Under the pieces are notes generated by a model that saw only the letters and a list, made by a program, of their open reading frames with translations, made no database searches and was not told the DNA's origin. A stretch of DNA of 64,000 nucleotides from Hyphomicrobiales bacterium (lineage in GTDB: Bacteria; Pseudomonadota; Alphaproteobacteria; Rhizobiales; Rhizobiaceae), in the NCBI GenBank assembly GCA_900468805.1, contig UEIF01000056.1, forward strand, positions 1 to 64,000, read 5' to 3'. A program made the position numbers and the translations under genes. Shown in pieces: positions 8,114 through 16,783 of the stretch (its first letter is position 1; each line of letters starts with the position of its first letter).

Positions 8114-9725
8114 TCGCAGGCTGATTATCGCGCACTTCTGGCTCGCCTTTGCCGTCTTCGGCGTGGCTCTGCTGCTCGGTGCCTGGCAGATGTATGTCCG
8201 CAGCCCGCTTTCTCCCTGGGTCAACAATCCGGAATGGTATTACCGCTCGCTGACGGCGCACGGCACCGTCATGGGCTACGTGTTCCCAACCCTGGTGGCG
8301 ATGGCCTTCGGATATGCGATCAGCGAGTCTTCCCTGAAGCAGAATCTCATCGGCGTGCGCTGGGCGTGGGCGGGATTCTGGCTGATCGCCGTCGGCTCTG
8401 TGGTCGCGATGATCCCGGTTGCGCTCGGGATGGCGTCCGTTCTCTACACCTTTTACCCGCCACTGATCGGTAGCCCCTTCTACTACCTCGGTGTCGTGAT
8501 GGTCGTCGTCGGATCCTGGATTTGGGTGGCGCTGATGTCCGTCAATCTGGGGATCTGGAAGAAGGCCAATCCCGGCGCTCCGGTGCCGCTGCCTATGTTT
8601 GCCAATGTTGCCGGATCGTATCTTTGGGGCTGGACCGCCGTCGGGGCGGCGCTCGAACTTCTGTTGCAGATCCTTCCGGTAGCGCTCGGCTTCAGGTCCA
8701 CGATCGATGCTGGCCTTGCCCGCGTGTTCTTCTCATGGACATTGCATGCGATCGTCTACTTCTGGCTGATGCCCACCTATATCGCCTATTACACGATCGT
8801 TCCGCGGTCGATCGGCGGGCGGATCTACAGCGATACGATGGCTCGGATTTCATTCATCCTGTTCCTGGTTGTGGCTATGCCGATCGGCATCCACCACGCT
8901 TTTGCCGATCCGCAGGTTGGAGCTGGCTTCAAATTCATCCACTCCGCCTTCACCGCTCTTGTCGCACTTCCGACACTACTTACCGTATTTACCATCTGCG
9001 CTTCGGTGGAGATCGCAGCCCGCGCACGAGGCGGCAAGGGCATATTCGGCTGGCTGAAGGTGCTGCCGTGGCGCAATCCGATGATGCTGGCGGTGACATT
9101 CTCTTTCATCATGCTCGGCTTCGGTGGTGCGGGCGGCCTCATCAACATGAGTTACCAGCTGGATGCCTCGATCCACAATACGCAGTGGATTACCGGGCAT
9201 TTCCATCTCATCTTCGGCGGCGCGATCGTTATCATGTACTTTGCGATCGCCTATGACCTTTGGCCCCATCTGACCGGCCGCCCGCTCGTCAGCCTCGGGC
9301 TTGTCAGGCTGCAGCTCTGGCTCTGGTTCGTCGGAATGATCGTGACGACATTTCCCTGGCACTATGTCGGCATCCTTGGCATGCCGCGGCGAATGTCGTT
9401 CTTCGACTACACGGACCCGGCGCTTGCCAACGAGGCGTTGTCCGTCGTGTTCTCTGCCTTCGGCGGCTTCATTCTTGTTGCTTCCGGCCTCCTGTTCATC
9501 GCCATCCTGGTCCGGACGCAGTTTGCAGTACCGCAGCAGCCCGAGGAATATCGCTTCGCAATCGCCGTTCATCCGCCCACCAGGGTGCCAGCGGCGCTCA
9601 ACAGCTACCGTCTCTGGATCGCCCTGATGGTCGGGCTGACCATCACGAACTACGGCTATCCAATCCTGCAGCTTGCCGTGCGGGACGATACGTCCGTACC
9701 GGCGGTCTATGTCGGAGAACGATGA
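8103..9725 (+). CDS. B-type (ba3-like) heme-copper oxidase subunit I
   Basis: Catalytic subunit of a terminal oxidase in the inner membrane, 540 aa with about 12-13 helices. All metal ligands can be placed: low-spin heme His in LTAHGTVMGYVF, CuB His with its cross-linked Tyr in TLHAIVYFW (H-x3-Y), the CuB His pair in GIHHAFADP, and the paired heme ligands in WITGHFHLIF. The H-x3-Y spacing and lack of the A-type Glu motif fit the B family. Start is GTG 8103 behind AGAGGAGG, inside the end of subunit II. No subunit III gene follows. Confidence 0.93.
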   Translation: MLHNRRLIIAHFWLAFAVFGVALLLGAWQMYVRSPLSPWVNNPEWYYRSLTAHGTVMGYVFPTLVAMAFGYAISESSLKQNLIGVRWAWAGFWLIAVGSVVAMIPVALGMASVLYTFYPPLIGSPFYYLGVVMVVVGSWIWVALMSVNLGIWKKANPGAPVPLPMFANVAGSYLWGWTAVGAALELLLQILPVALGFRSTIDAGLARVFFSWTLHAIVYFWLMPTYIAYYTIVPRSIGGRIYSDTMARISFILFLVVAMPIGIHHAFADPQVGAGFKFIHSAFTALVALPTLLTVFTICASVEIAARARGGKGIFGWLKVLPWRNPMMLAVTFSFIMLGFGGAGGLINMSYQLDASIHNTQWITGHFHLIFGGAIVIMYFAIAYDLWPHLTGRPLVSLGLVRLQLWLWFVGMIVTTFPWHYVGILGMPRRMSFFDYTDPALANEALSVVFSAFGGFILVASGLLFIAILVRTQFAVPQQPEEYRFAIAVHPPTRVPAALNSYRLWIALMVGLTITNYGYPILQLAVRDDTSVPAVYVGER

Positions 9726-10537
9726 TGGCAGGTGACAAGCTGATCAGGTTCCGCAACAGGTGGACGGTCATGAGCGTGACCCTTACAGTCGCCATTTTCG
9801 TCATCGCAGCGGGTCTTGGTTTCGTGCTTCTGCCGCGTCTTGAGGCAAGAGAGCAGGTGGCCAGCATCTGGGATTCGATCTGCCGGGCCGCCGGATTACC
9901 CCAGCCTGGAGCGCCTTCCGAGACGGTCAAGCCAGACTACAAGACGTCGCTGGTCAAGGTCGCGACGGCGGTGCCGAGAAAGCGGGACAACGAGGCAATC
10001 GGGCGCGGCGCAACGCTGGCTCAACAGTGTGCGATCTGTCACGGCCCGACAGGTATCAGCCGTGCGGATTCTCCCAACCTCGCGGGGCAGTATGCGAGCG
10101 TCATCTACAAGCAGCTTCGCGACTTCAAGGACGGCGTGCGTGTCAACGCCGTCATGAGCCCGTTTGCCGTAAAGCTGACCGAGCAGGACATGCAGGATCT
10201 GGCTGCCTACTATTCCTACCTGCCGCGGCTTCCGGGCTTCCATCCATCGGGCAGCAATCCGGTGCCGAGGATCGTCGCCAGCGGCGCGCCGACACGCGGC
10301 GTTGCGCCTTGCGGTTCGTGTCACGGCGGTATCGAGAACAAGCTCGGCAGTCCCTGGCTCGAAGGCCAGTCGGAATTGTACTTGAAGACGCAGCTCATGG
10401 CCTTTGTATCCGGGTCGCGGCAGAACGACATCAGCAGCCAAATGCGCAATGTCGCCCGCGCGATGACGCCGGAAGAGATCGATGAGGCAGCGAAGTACTA
10501 TGCGAACAAGGAGCCGCCCTTCGCCGCTGCGGAATGA
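9722..10537 (+). CDS. Membrane-anchored diheme cytochrome c (c4-like)
   Basis: A 271-aa protein with an uncleaved-looking N-terminal helix (VTLTVAIFVIAAGLGFVLL) and two heme c sites, CAICH and CGSCH, in c4-type repeats. The start overlaps the subunit I stop (ATGATGG; a second in-frame ATG lies at 9725). As last gene of the operon it is the likely immediate electron donor to the CuA subunit. Confidence 0.87.
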   Translation: MMAGDKLIRFRNRWTVMSVTLTVAIFVIAAGLGFVLLPRLEAREQVASIWDSICRAAGLPQPGAPSETVKPDYKTSLVKVATAVPRKRDNEAIGRGATLAQQCAICHGPTGISRADSPNLAGQYASVIYKQLRDFKDGVRVNAVMSPFAVKLTEQDMQDLAAYYSYLPRLPGFHPSGSNPVPRIVASGAPTRGVAPCGSCHGGIENKLGSPWLEGQSELYLKTQLMAFVSGSRQNDISSQMRNVARAMTPEEIDEAAKYYANKEPPFAAAE

Positions 10538-10604
10538 CGTCGTTCGCTTCGCCGCCGCCTGCCAGGGTTAGGAAGCAGGGCGCGCGTCCGTTTGCGGCAA
10601 CCGC

Positions 10605-11453
10605 TCAGTGACCGCGCCAGCCCATCAGCTTTTCGATGCGTTCGGCGGAGCTGCGCACATGCGCGGTGTAGTGGCTTTCGTCCGAAAATGCCTTCTGCTC
10701 CGGCAGAACGATGGAAATGGTGGCAATGCACTGGCCCTCACGATCGCAGATCGGTGAGGCGATGCAGGCGACCGCATAATCGGATTCACCCGCCTGGATC
10801 GACAGGCGCGATTCGAAGGCCTTGCCCGCCGATTCGGACAAAGTCGCTGCGTCGATTTCGGCGCGCCCTGTCGGCGAAGAGCGGGCGCAGCGCTTGAAGA
10901 GCTCGATGCGCTCGTCTTCCTGTAGATGGCCAACCAGAAGGCGACCGGACGCCGTCCAGTTGAGGGGCACGCGGGTACCGACACGCGAGGCGACCTGGAA
11001 ATGGCTGGGGCCATCGGCCATGGCGAGAACCAGCATGAAATCGCCGTCACGACCGCAAACCTGAACGGTTTCGCCAGCCTGACGGCAAAGGTCGTGCATT
11101 TCGTGCGTAGCCACACTCATGAAGTCCAGCGAGCGGGCATAGGCAAGGCCGTAATGGTAGAGCCGCGAGCCGAGCCAGATGGAGCCGTCGGACTGGCGCG
11201 TCAGCATATTCTTTTCGACCAGATCGTCGACAATGACATACACGGTCGAAAGCGGCGCCTTCACAGCCTTGGCGATGGCATAGACACCGGCCGGCGATCC
11301 CGTCTCGTAAAGGTGGTCAATCACCTGCAGCGCGCGGTCGATACCGCTGACGCGGGCGCGGCGGGCGGCCTTGGTGCCAGCCTCTTCAGCGGGACCTTCA
11401 TCTTCGGAGTGGATTGCGGGTGATGTCTTTCCGTCCAATTCAACGTACCTCAT
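10605..11453 (-). CDS. IclR-family transcriptional regulator
   Basis: A 282-aa regulator. After a 30-residue charged leader comes the IclR winged helix (about 40-100, SGIDRALQVIDHLYETGSPAGVYAIAKAV), then the effector domain with the typical SGRLLVGHL segment and a C-terminal Cys/Ile-rich strand (VACIASPICDREGQ). ATG 11453 is the last Met before the conserved part; the ribosome binding site is weak. It converges on the cytochrome operon and its target is not evident; the nearest upstream genes read away. Confidence 0.87.
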   Translation of the reverse strand: MRYVELDGKTSPAIHSEDEGPAEEAGTKAARRARVSGIDRALQVIDHLYETGSPAGVYAIAKAVKAPLSTVYVIVDDLVEKNMLTRQSDGSIWLGSRLYHYGLAYARSLDFMSVATHEMHDLCRQAGETVQVCGRDGDFMLVLAMADGPSHFQVASRVGTRVPLNWTASGRLLVGHLQEDERIELFKRCARSSPTGRAEIDAATLSESAGKAFESRLSIQAGESDYAVACIASPICDREGQCIATISIVLPEQKAFSDESHYTAHVRSSAERIEKLMGWRGH

Positions 11454-12062
11454 ATTACCATGCCAACCTGTTACATTACTATGGCATAGCTGCTTGCGAA
11501 GCAAATCCCAAAATCTTCGGAGATAAAATCTCCGGCCGGTCATCGCGATGCCGTTTGCCAACGCAGCCAGCCACACGTAGCCGAGCGTTGAAATTGCTGG
11601 ATCGGGAAGGGACTGAAGGATTTTCTGTCGAGTGTTGAAGGCGCCGCGGGGGTCTGCAAGCCTCTTGCCATCCCCCGACGTGGAGCAGTTCTCAGCGTGA
11701 GACCGGAACAACAAGCCGCAGCCCGAGTTCTTGTCCCATCAGAGCAGATACCGGCTGATCGAATGCGGGCTATGTCTCCGGCCGGGCATTGCGGTCAGCG
11801 GTGGCAAGCCGGTGCTTTTTGCGGCTTGCCGAAGCCACCGCCGGTGGCGCCGTTATGAGGACGGCGTCCCCGGCGGCGAGCGTCGCATCGTCTTGGGAGA
11901 GATTTCAGAATTGATTGTTCCAGAACACTAATAGGAGCACTGGCGATGTGGAACGCGACGATTGCACGTCGCAAGGGCTGCCGCCTGTTTATAGCGGCAG
12001 CCCGTCTGGGAACAGGGCTTATCCCCAGTGCCGATCGGGGCCTTATGGTGCCAGCGGTCAGA
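11454..12062. other. 609-base intergenic region with strong inverted repeats
   Basis: No open frame here has both a ribosome binding site and recognisable protein sequence. Notable structure: an inverted repeat at 11803-11830 (9-bp arms GGCAAGCCG / CGGCTTGCC, 10-base loop) and an imperfect hairpin around 11650-11680. It may contain a non-coding RNA or a decayed gene; nothing was recognised. Confidence 0.4.
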
Positions 12063-12278
12063 TCAGCCGAAGCAGGGCATCGCCGGCAGATTGGCGCGGC
12101 TGGCAAAGGACCCGATCATATCGCTCGCCGTGGAGGGACGCGGCTCGCGTTTACGTGCAGCCACCTCAAGGAGTTGCTTGAAATCTTCAAGCTTTACGCC
12201 GTCGGCGCGGAGCACCATGGCGATCAGCGGGTCGTGAAGGGCTTCTGAAATGGTCAAATCTTCTCTGGTCTTTCTCAT
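12063..12278 (-). CDS. Small conserved-type hypothetical protein, 71 aa
   Basis: A 71-aa mostly helical protein (TISEALHDPLIAMVLRADGV, then KLEDFKQLLEVAARK). Function not recognised. It is supported by a textbook ribosome binding site (AAAGGAGG, 7 bases before ATG 12278) and by its divergent arrangement with the TetR gene, with two palindromes in the shared promoter region, which suggests it is the regulated partner. Confidence 0.72.
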   Translation of the reverse strand: MRKTREDLTISEALHDPLIAMVLRADGVKLEDFKQLLEVAARKREPRPSTASDMIGSFASRANLPAMPCFG

Positions 12279-12360
12279 GGTACGGTCCTCCTTTCGTGGG
12301 CGGTCGCCCGTGTTCCACTCCTGCTGCCAAACGCTCCGGCGTTGACTTCTGCGGAGAGTG

Positions 12361-12403
12361 GTGTTACCGGTAAGTAACAATGCATTTGTTACCGATCGGT
12401 CAC
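12361..12403. promoter_or_regulatory. Paired TetR-type operators in a divergent promoter
   Basis: Two related palindromes lie side by side: GTTACCGGTAAGTAAC at about 12362-12377 and GTTACCGATCGGTCAC at about 12388-12403, sharing GTTACCG. The second has a perfect ACCGATCGGT core, the common TetR operator form, and ends 4 bases before the TetR start. Both the TetR gene and the 71-aa gene are probably repressed from here. Confidence 0.7.
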
Positions 12404-12407
12404 ATCG

Positions 12408-13031
12408 ATGTCAAGGACTCTGTCCGCGAAAAAATCAGAAACATTGAACGAAATCTCCGCAGCCGCTTCAGACGATCGAATCCCTCCGAGGGAGCGTATA
12501 GTTTCGACCGCTTCGGAGCTTTTCCGTGAACGCGGCATTCGCGGCATCGGCGTCGATGCCATCGCGGATGCGGCTTCTACCAACAAGATGACGCTCTACC
12601 GCCATTTCGGCTCCAAGGATGAGCTGGTCTGCGAGACGTTGCGCCGCGCCTCCGATAAGGCCGAGAAGATCTGGCGCAATCTCGAAGCCGCCCATCCCGG
12701 CGATGCGCGCGGTCAACTGCTTGCCTGGGTCGAAGATCGGGCTCACTGTTTGAACGGCGAGCCCGCAGGTTGCGATCTCGCCAATGCGGCCATCGAACTC
12801 AAGGGCGAGGGCCATCCGGCGCACGAACTGATCGAGCGCCACAAGGCCATGCAACGCAACCGGCTTGCGGCCCTGTGCCTGGCGGCCGGCGCACGTGAGC
12901 CGGAGCTTCTTGCCGACACGCTGACACTGCTGCTTGAAGGCGCGCGGGTTACCCGCCAAGCCATGGCGGATGGCGGCTGTTCCTGCCATTTCGAAAAAGC
13001 TTGCAACGTGGCGATTTCAGCTTTCGGCTGA
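12408..13031 (+). CDS. TetR-family transcriptional regulator
   Basis: A 207-aa repressor. The N-terminal helix-turn-helix covers about residues 28-75 (RIVSTASELFRERGIRGIGVDAIADAASTNKMTLYRHFGSKDEL), with the family's YRHFGSK recognition end. The C-terminal ligand domain contains several Cys residues (CDLANAAIEL, CSCHFEKAC); the family includes redox and electrophile sensors, but sensing here is only a possibility. It sits directly downstream of two palindromic operators and is probably autoregulated. Confidence 0.9.
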   Translation: MSRTLSAKKSETLNEISAAASDDRIPPRERIVSTASELFRERGIRGIGVDAIADAASTNKMTLYRHFGSKDELVCETLRRASDKAEKIWRNLEAAHPGDARGQLLAWVEDRAHCLNGEPAGCDLANAAIELKGEGHPAHELIERHKAMQRNRLAALCLAAGAREPELLADTLTLLLEGARVTRQAMADGGCSCHFEKACNVAISAFG

Positions 13032-13117
13032 CTTGAGGCTGCCAAGGAACCCAGGCTGGGGAACCTTGGGGTTCCGCGGCCGTTTTCTGCTGATCTGCGA
13101 GCAATCTGGAGGCAGAG

Positions 13118-13303
13118 ATGAATCACGCTTATCTCCGGCGTCTATATGCCAGACGTGCCGAGCTCGAAGCCAAGCTCGAATTATATGATGCACGCTACTG
13201 CTTCGGCGAAGAGGAAGTGGACGACGGCACGGAAAACGAATTGAAACAGCGCATCGAGGAAATCTCAGACGAGATTACGGCGCTGGAGCATTCGCGGGGC
13301 TAG
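13118..13303 (+). CDS. Small coiled-coil hypothetical protein, 61 aa
   Basis: A 61-aa, strongly acidic and charged protein with two predicted helices (YLRRLYARRAELEAKLELYDA and ENELKQRIEEISDEITALEH) that could pair as a coiled coil. A good ribosome binding site (CTGGAGGCAGAG) precedes ATG 13118. Function not recognised. The stop codon abuts a rhizobial-type intergenic repeat. Confidence 0.68.
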   Translation: MNHAYLRRLYARRAELEAKLELYDARYCFGEEEVDDGTENELKQRIEEISDEITALEHSRG

Positions 13304-13369
13304 AGCAAGTCGCGTAAAAGTGTGCAGCGTTTTGCGATCCCGACATGCTGAAAACAGGGACTTAAAGCG
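13303..13369. repeat. Rhizobial-type dispersed intergenic repeat, copy 1
   Basis: Begins GAGCAAGTCGCG and contains GTGTGCAGCG, TTTTGCGATCC and ACATGCTGAAAACA. It aligns loosely along its length with the element at 52936-53014 (shared TGCAGCG, TTGCG-N-CC, TGC-N-TGAAA-N-CA), resembling the small mosaic repeats scattered between genes in Rhizobium. Confidence 0.6.
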
Positions 13370-13399
13370 TCGGGAGTGAGACAGAAAGATCGCGGCGCT

Positions 13400-13840
13400 T
13401 TAGGTGTTGCCGGCGCTCAGTATGGAAATTGTCCGTTCGTCGAATTTTCCATCGTAGAAATGGTCGATCGCTTTGTGAAACGGCGAGCCGTGATCGCTGA
13501 CCGCAGCAAACAGGGTCATAGACGAGCGCAGCTTCAAATCATCAGGGGAGCCCATGATATCATGGGCGCTGCGGGCATCGATGGAAAGGATTGCCTCGAC
13601 GCAACGCAACAGGCGGCTGCCGAGGATTGGATCGGCGAGATAGGATGACGCTTCCTCGGCAGAGCGGATGGCATATTTCTCCGCCATGGAAGATGTCCCG
13701 AGACCGGCGATCTGGGGGAAGATGAACCACATCCAGTGGGACCGCTTGCGACCGGCTTTCAGCTCTGCAAGAGCCTGTTCGTATATGCCGTTCTGTGCTT
13801 CGATGAAGCGGTGGAGGTCGTAGTCTACGTCACCGGCCAT
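13400..13840 (-). CDS. DUF1810 family protein
   Basis: A 146-aa protein matching the DUF1810 (calpastatin-like) family by its N-terminus: DLHRFIEAQ, then ALAELKAGRKRSHWMWFIFPQIAGLG and the later FAAVSD segment. Biochemical role of the family is unknown to me; it is usually a stand-alone cytoplasmic protein. Full-length compared with the family. Single gene, reading the same way as the membrane protein upstream. Confidence 0.88.
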   Translation of the reverse strand: MAGDVDYDLHRFIEAQNGIYEQALAELKAGRKRSHWMWFIFPQIAGLGTSSMAEKYAIRSAEEASSYLADPILGSRLLRCVEAILSIDARSAHDIMGSPDDLKLRSSMTLFAAVSDHGSPFHKAIDHFYDGKFDERTISILSAGNT

Positions 13841-13914
13841 GGCTCTTTTCCGTTCCTATGCTTCTCATGCACGTCAGACGAAAGATTTCCATGCCCGGCG
13901 AAAATCGCTGGCTC

Positions 13915-14247
13915 TTAGCAGACCTTGTCTGCGTAGGGGCTCGTTTCACGGCAGTGACCGTAGCGCTGATGGTGCGACACCAGACTATCACCCGGAGGAG
14001 TAACCTCTTCAATGGCTGAAGTGGTCATCGGATCGGTCGCTGTCGTCTGTGCCGATGGTGCCGTGAAGCCTACAAAGCTCAGCAGTACCAGGGCGCCGAC
14101 GACCACGATCCGCTCCAGGACCGACAGCTTCTGTGCGCTGACGTGGTCGGCGTAGTCGCGTTCAGCTTCGCCGTAGCTCACGTCCTCCTTCACATGCTGG
14201 TGCACCATATCCTGGTGACCGGAGGTCCAAGTTTCAGATTGTATCAT
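13915..14247 (-). CDS. Single-span membrane hypothetical protein, 110 aa
   Basis: A 110-aa protein with a hydrophilic N-terminus rich in Glu and His, one membrane helix (IVVVGALVLLSFVGFTA) and a Thr/Ser-rich outer tail ending in two Cys. ATG 14247 is chosen because AGGAG lies 8 bases upstream. Function not recognised; no informative neighbour. Confidence 0.6.
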   Translation of the reverse strand: MIQSETWTSGHQDMVHQHVKEDVSYGEAERDYADHVSAQKLSVLERIVVVGALVLLSFVGFTAPSAQTTATDPMTTSAIEEVTPPGDSLVSHHQRYGHCRETSPYADKVC

Positions 14248-14481
14248 TTCAAGTCTCCTGCAATGCACCGGGATACGGCTTGGGAAGGCAAGCTAATGGC
14301 GCGCCTATCCGCTTCCCGCGTGCAGCACCGCATGTGTGTCTTAATTGCGGTAAATTGAAGAGGGCTAAATCAAACTCAGTGTTCACAAAATCGTACCAAT
14401 CATCGTGAAAAGCTGTGCAAGGGCTGGTCGCGCGAAATGATAGGCGGTAAATCCTATTTGTTTTCCACAGGACTCTCCTTC

Positions 14482-15852
14482 ATGGCCCTTTCTTTCGGTG
14501 CGATGTCGATCGCTCAGCTTTCTCTTCTCATCCAGGGCGGCAAAGCCGATCCTGTGGCTATTGCCGAGGCGCTTTTCGACCGGATCGATCAATACGCCGA
14601 CAGGGCTGTCTTCACGGTCCTGTTGCGTGAGCGGGCGATGCAGGAAGCACACGCGTCTTCGAAGCGCGTTCGCGACGGGCGTTCCCTCGGCGTCCTCGAC
14701 GGCATTCCAATCGCCTGGAAGGATCTCTTCGACATTGAGGGCATGGCAACCACGGCGGGTTCGGTTGTTCTGGCGGGTAATGCGCCTGCCAAACAGGATG
14801 CCGCCATCGTCACGACCTTGAAGAATGCCGGGATGGTGGCCATCGGCCGCACCAATATGAGCGAATTCGCCTTTTCCGGCCTCGGCATCAATCCGCATTA
14901 CGGCACGCCGGAAAATCCCTCCAGCAAGGATGAGCCACGTATCCCCGGCGGTTCGTCCTCCGGCGCCGGCGTGGCTGTTGCCGCAGGCCTGGTGCCGGTT
15001 GCCATGGGCACGGATACCGGCGGCTCGGTGCGTATTCCGGCCGCCCTGAACGGTATTGTCGGCTACAAGGCCACCCGCGGGCGCTATGCCATGGAAGGCG
15101 TCTACCCGCTTTCGACGAGCCTCGACTCGCTTGGCCCCCTCTGCCGGTCCGTGCAGGACGCCGTCTGGATCGACGCTGCCATGCGCGGACTGACGGCGTC
15201 CGCCATCACTCGGCAGCCCCTGCGGGGCGTGGAGATCGTCATCCCCGGGAATGTCGTGTTCGACGGCCTGGGTTCCGGCGTGGCCGAAGCCTTTGAAGGT
15301 GGTGTCGCGCGCCTGCGTGCCGCAGGTGCCAATATCAGTCCGATCGAAATCCCGGCTTTCGATGAGATCCTGGCACTGATGGCAAAATATGGTGCTCTCG
15401 TCACTGCGGAAGCTTTCGCTCTCCATCGCGAACGGCTGGCGGGACAGGAGGCCGCACGCATGGACCATCGCGTCGTCATGCGCACGCGCCTGGGCGAGAA
15501 AACCAGCATGCCTGACTATATCACCATCCTTGCTGCGCGTGCCCGGCTGATCGCCGATGTCGAACGGTTGGTCGGTAACCGCTTGATCGCCTTTCCTTCG
15601 GTCGCGCATGTGGCGCCGCCGATCGCAGCGCTAGAGCGCGACGACGAGCTTTTCATTGCGACGAACGGCAAGACGCTACGCAACACTGCGCTCGGTAATT
15701 TCCTGGACTGGTGCGGCGTCTCCATTCCCTGCGGCCGCGGCGAGGCGGATATGCCGGTCGGGTTCCTGTTATCGGCACCGGCAAACCGTGACGAAGCGCT
15801 GCTTGCCGTTTCGCTTTCGGCCGAAGCGGTCATCCGCGATGACCGGATCTAG
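14482..15852 (+). CDS. Amidase signature family hydrolase
   Basis: Cytoplasmic amidase of 456 aa. The Ser-cisSer-Lys triad is visible: Lys in IAWKDLFD, Ser in PGGSSSGAGVAVAAG and nucleophile Ser in TDTGGSVRIPAALNG. It resembles allophanate hydrolase/aspartyl-tRNA amidotransferase A relatives, but no GatB/GatC or urea genes are near, so the substrate is open. ATG 14482 has AGGACTC upstream; the longer in-frame start at 14437 lacks a site. Confidence 0.9.
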   Translation: MALSFGAMSIAQLSLLIQGGKADPVAIAEALFDRIDQYADRAVFTVLLRERAMQEAHASSKRVRDGRSLGVLDGIPIAWKDLFDIEGMATTAGSVVLAGNAPAKQDAAIVTTLKNAGMVAIGRTNMSEFAFSGLGINPHYGTPENPSSKDEPRIPGGSSSGAGVAVAAGLVPVAMGTDTGGSVRIPAALNGIVGYKATRGRYAMEGVYPLSTSLDSLGPLCRSVQDAVWIDAAMRGLTASAITRQPLRGVEIVIPGNVVFDGLGSGVAEAFEGGVARLRAAGANISPIEIPAFDEILALMAKYGALVTAEAFALHRERLAGQEAARMDHRVVMRTRLGEKTSMPDYITILAARARLIADVERLVGNRLIAFPSVAHVAPPIAALERDDELFIATNGKTLRNTALGNFLDWCGVSIPCGRGEADMPVGFLLSAPANRDEALLAVSLSAEAVIRDDRI

Positions 15853-15922
15853 GTGATTGCGGGCTTGATGCCGCCCGCCATTCTTGCCAATGTCCTCCCG
15901 AGGAAATGGGAGGAGATGAAAG

Positions 15923-16783
15923 ATGCAGGCTTTGCAGAACGGCCGGTTTGCGGTGTCCACGTGGTCGCTTCACCGGATGCTTGGTGCAACCTACCCCTAT
16001 AGCCCCGATCCGCATCAAAGCGCGGCGCGCCAGGAGCCTTACGGGCCGGGCACGGTCAGCCTGCTCGAAGTGCCGCGCATGCTCGCCGAGCGTGGGCTTG
16101 GCCGGCTGGAGGTCTGCTCCTTCCATTTGCCGAGCCTTGACGCCTCCTACCTTGGTGAAATGCGCGATGCGCTGAAGGCGTCCGAAATTCTTTTCCAGAC
16201 GCTGCTTGTCGAAGACGGCGATCCCAGCAACGCCGAGACGGCAGAACGCGACATAGACTGGATTGCCGGCTGGATCGGTATCGCAAAGGCTCTCGGTGCC
16301 GAGCGCATCCGCGTTATCGCCGGCAAGCAGGCGCCTGTTGAGGAAAACCTTGCGCGCTCCGCGCAGCATCTGAAATGGCTGGCGGGACAGGCGGAGGGAA
16401 GCGGCGTGCGCGTCGTTACCGAAAACTGGTTTGCCCTTTTGCCGTCGCCGAAGGAAATGAACTGGCTGCTGGACGAGATCGGCGGCAAGGTGGGTCTGAA
16501 TGGTGACCTCGGAAATTGGGCGGCACCCGGCAAATACGAAGGCCTTGCGGATATCATGCGGCGTGCGGAAATCTGCCATGCCAAAGCCAACTATGATGCT
16601 TCCGGCATCGATGCTGCAGATTATCGCCATTGCCTGGAGATGTGCGAGAAGGCCGGTTATGCAGGACCCTACACGCTGATCTATGACTCGCCGTTCTTTG
16701 CGGATGAGTGGGATGGCATTCTCCTGCAGAAGCGCTTCATCGAGGAATTCCTGCAGGACGCGCCGGCGCGCCGCACGGCTTAG
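15923..16783 (+). CDS. TIM-barrel sugar phosphate isomerase/epimerase-like protein
   Basis: A 286-aa protein of the xylose-isomerase-like TIM barrel superfamily. The likely metal-binding positions are Glu in VVTENWF, Asp/Asn in LNGDLGNW and His in CHAKANYD. It follows the amidase by 70 bases behind a strong GGGAGGAG site and may be cotranscribed. Its stop overlaps the stop of the convergent AraC gene. Substrate not predictable. Confidence 0.82.
   Translation: MQALQNGRFAVSTWSLHRMLGATYPYSPDPHQSAARQEPYGPGTVSLLEVPRMLAERGLGRLEVCSFHLPSLDASYLGEMRDALKASEILFQTLLVEDGDPSNAETAERDIDWIAGWIGIAKALGAERIRVIAGKQAPVEENLARSAQHLKWLAGQAEGSGVRVVTENWFALLPSPKEMNWLLDEIGGKVGLNGDLGNWAAPGKYEGLADIMRRAEICHAKANYDASGIDAADYRHCLEMCEKAGYAGPYTLIYDSPFFADEWDGILLQKRFIEEFLQDAPARRTA

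Noticed and set aside
11946..12248. 100-residue plus-strand frame overlapping the 71-aa gene
   Set aside because: The minus-strand 71-aa gene has a much better ribosome binding site and a regulated promoter; both cannot be real.
14383..15609. 408-residue minus-strand frame opposite the amidase
   Set aside because: Antisense shadow; the amidase has its full Ser-Ser-Lys triad on the plus strand.
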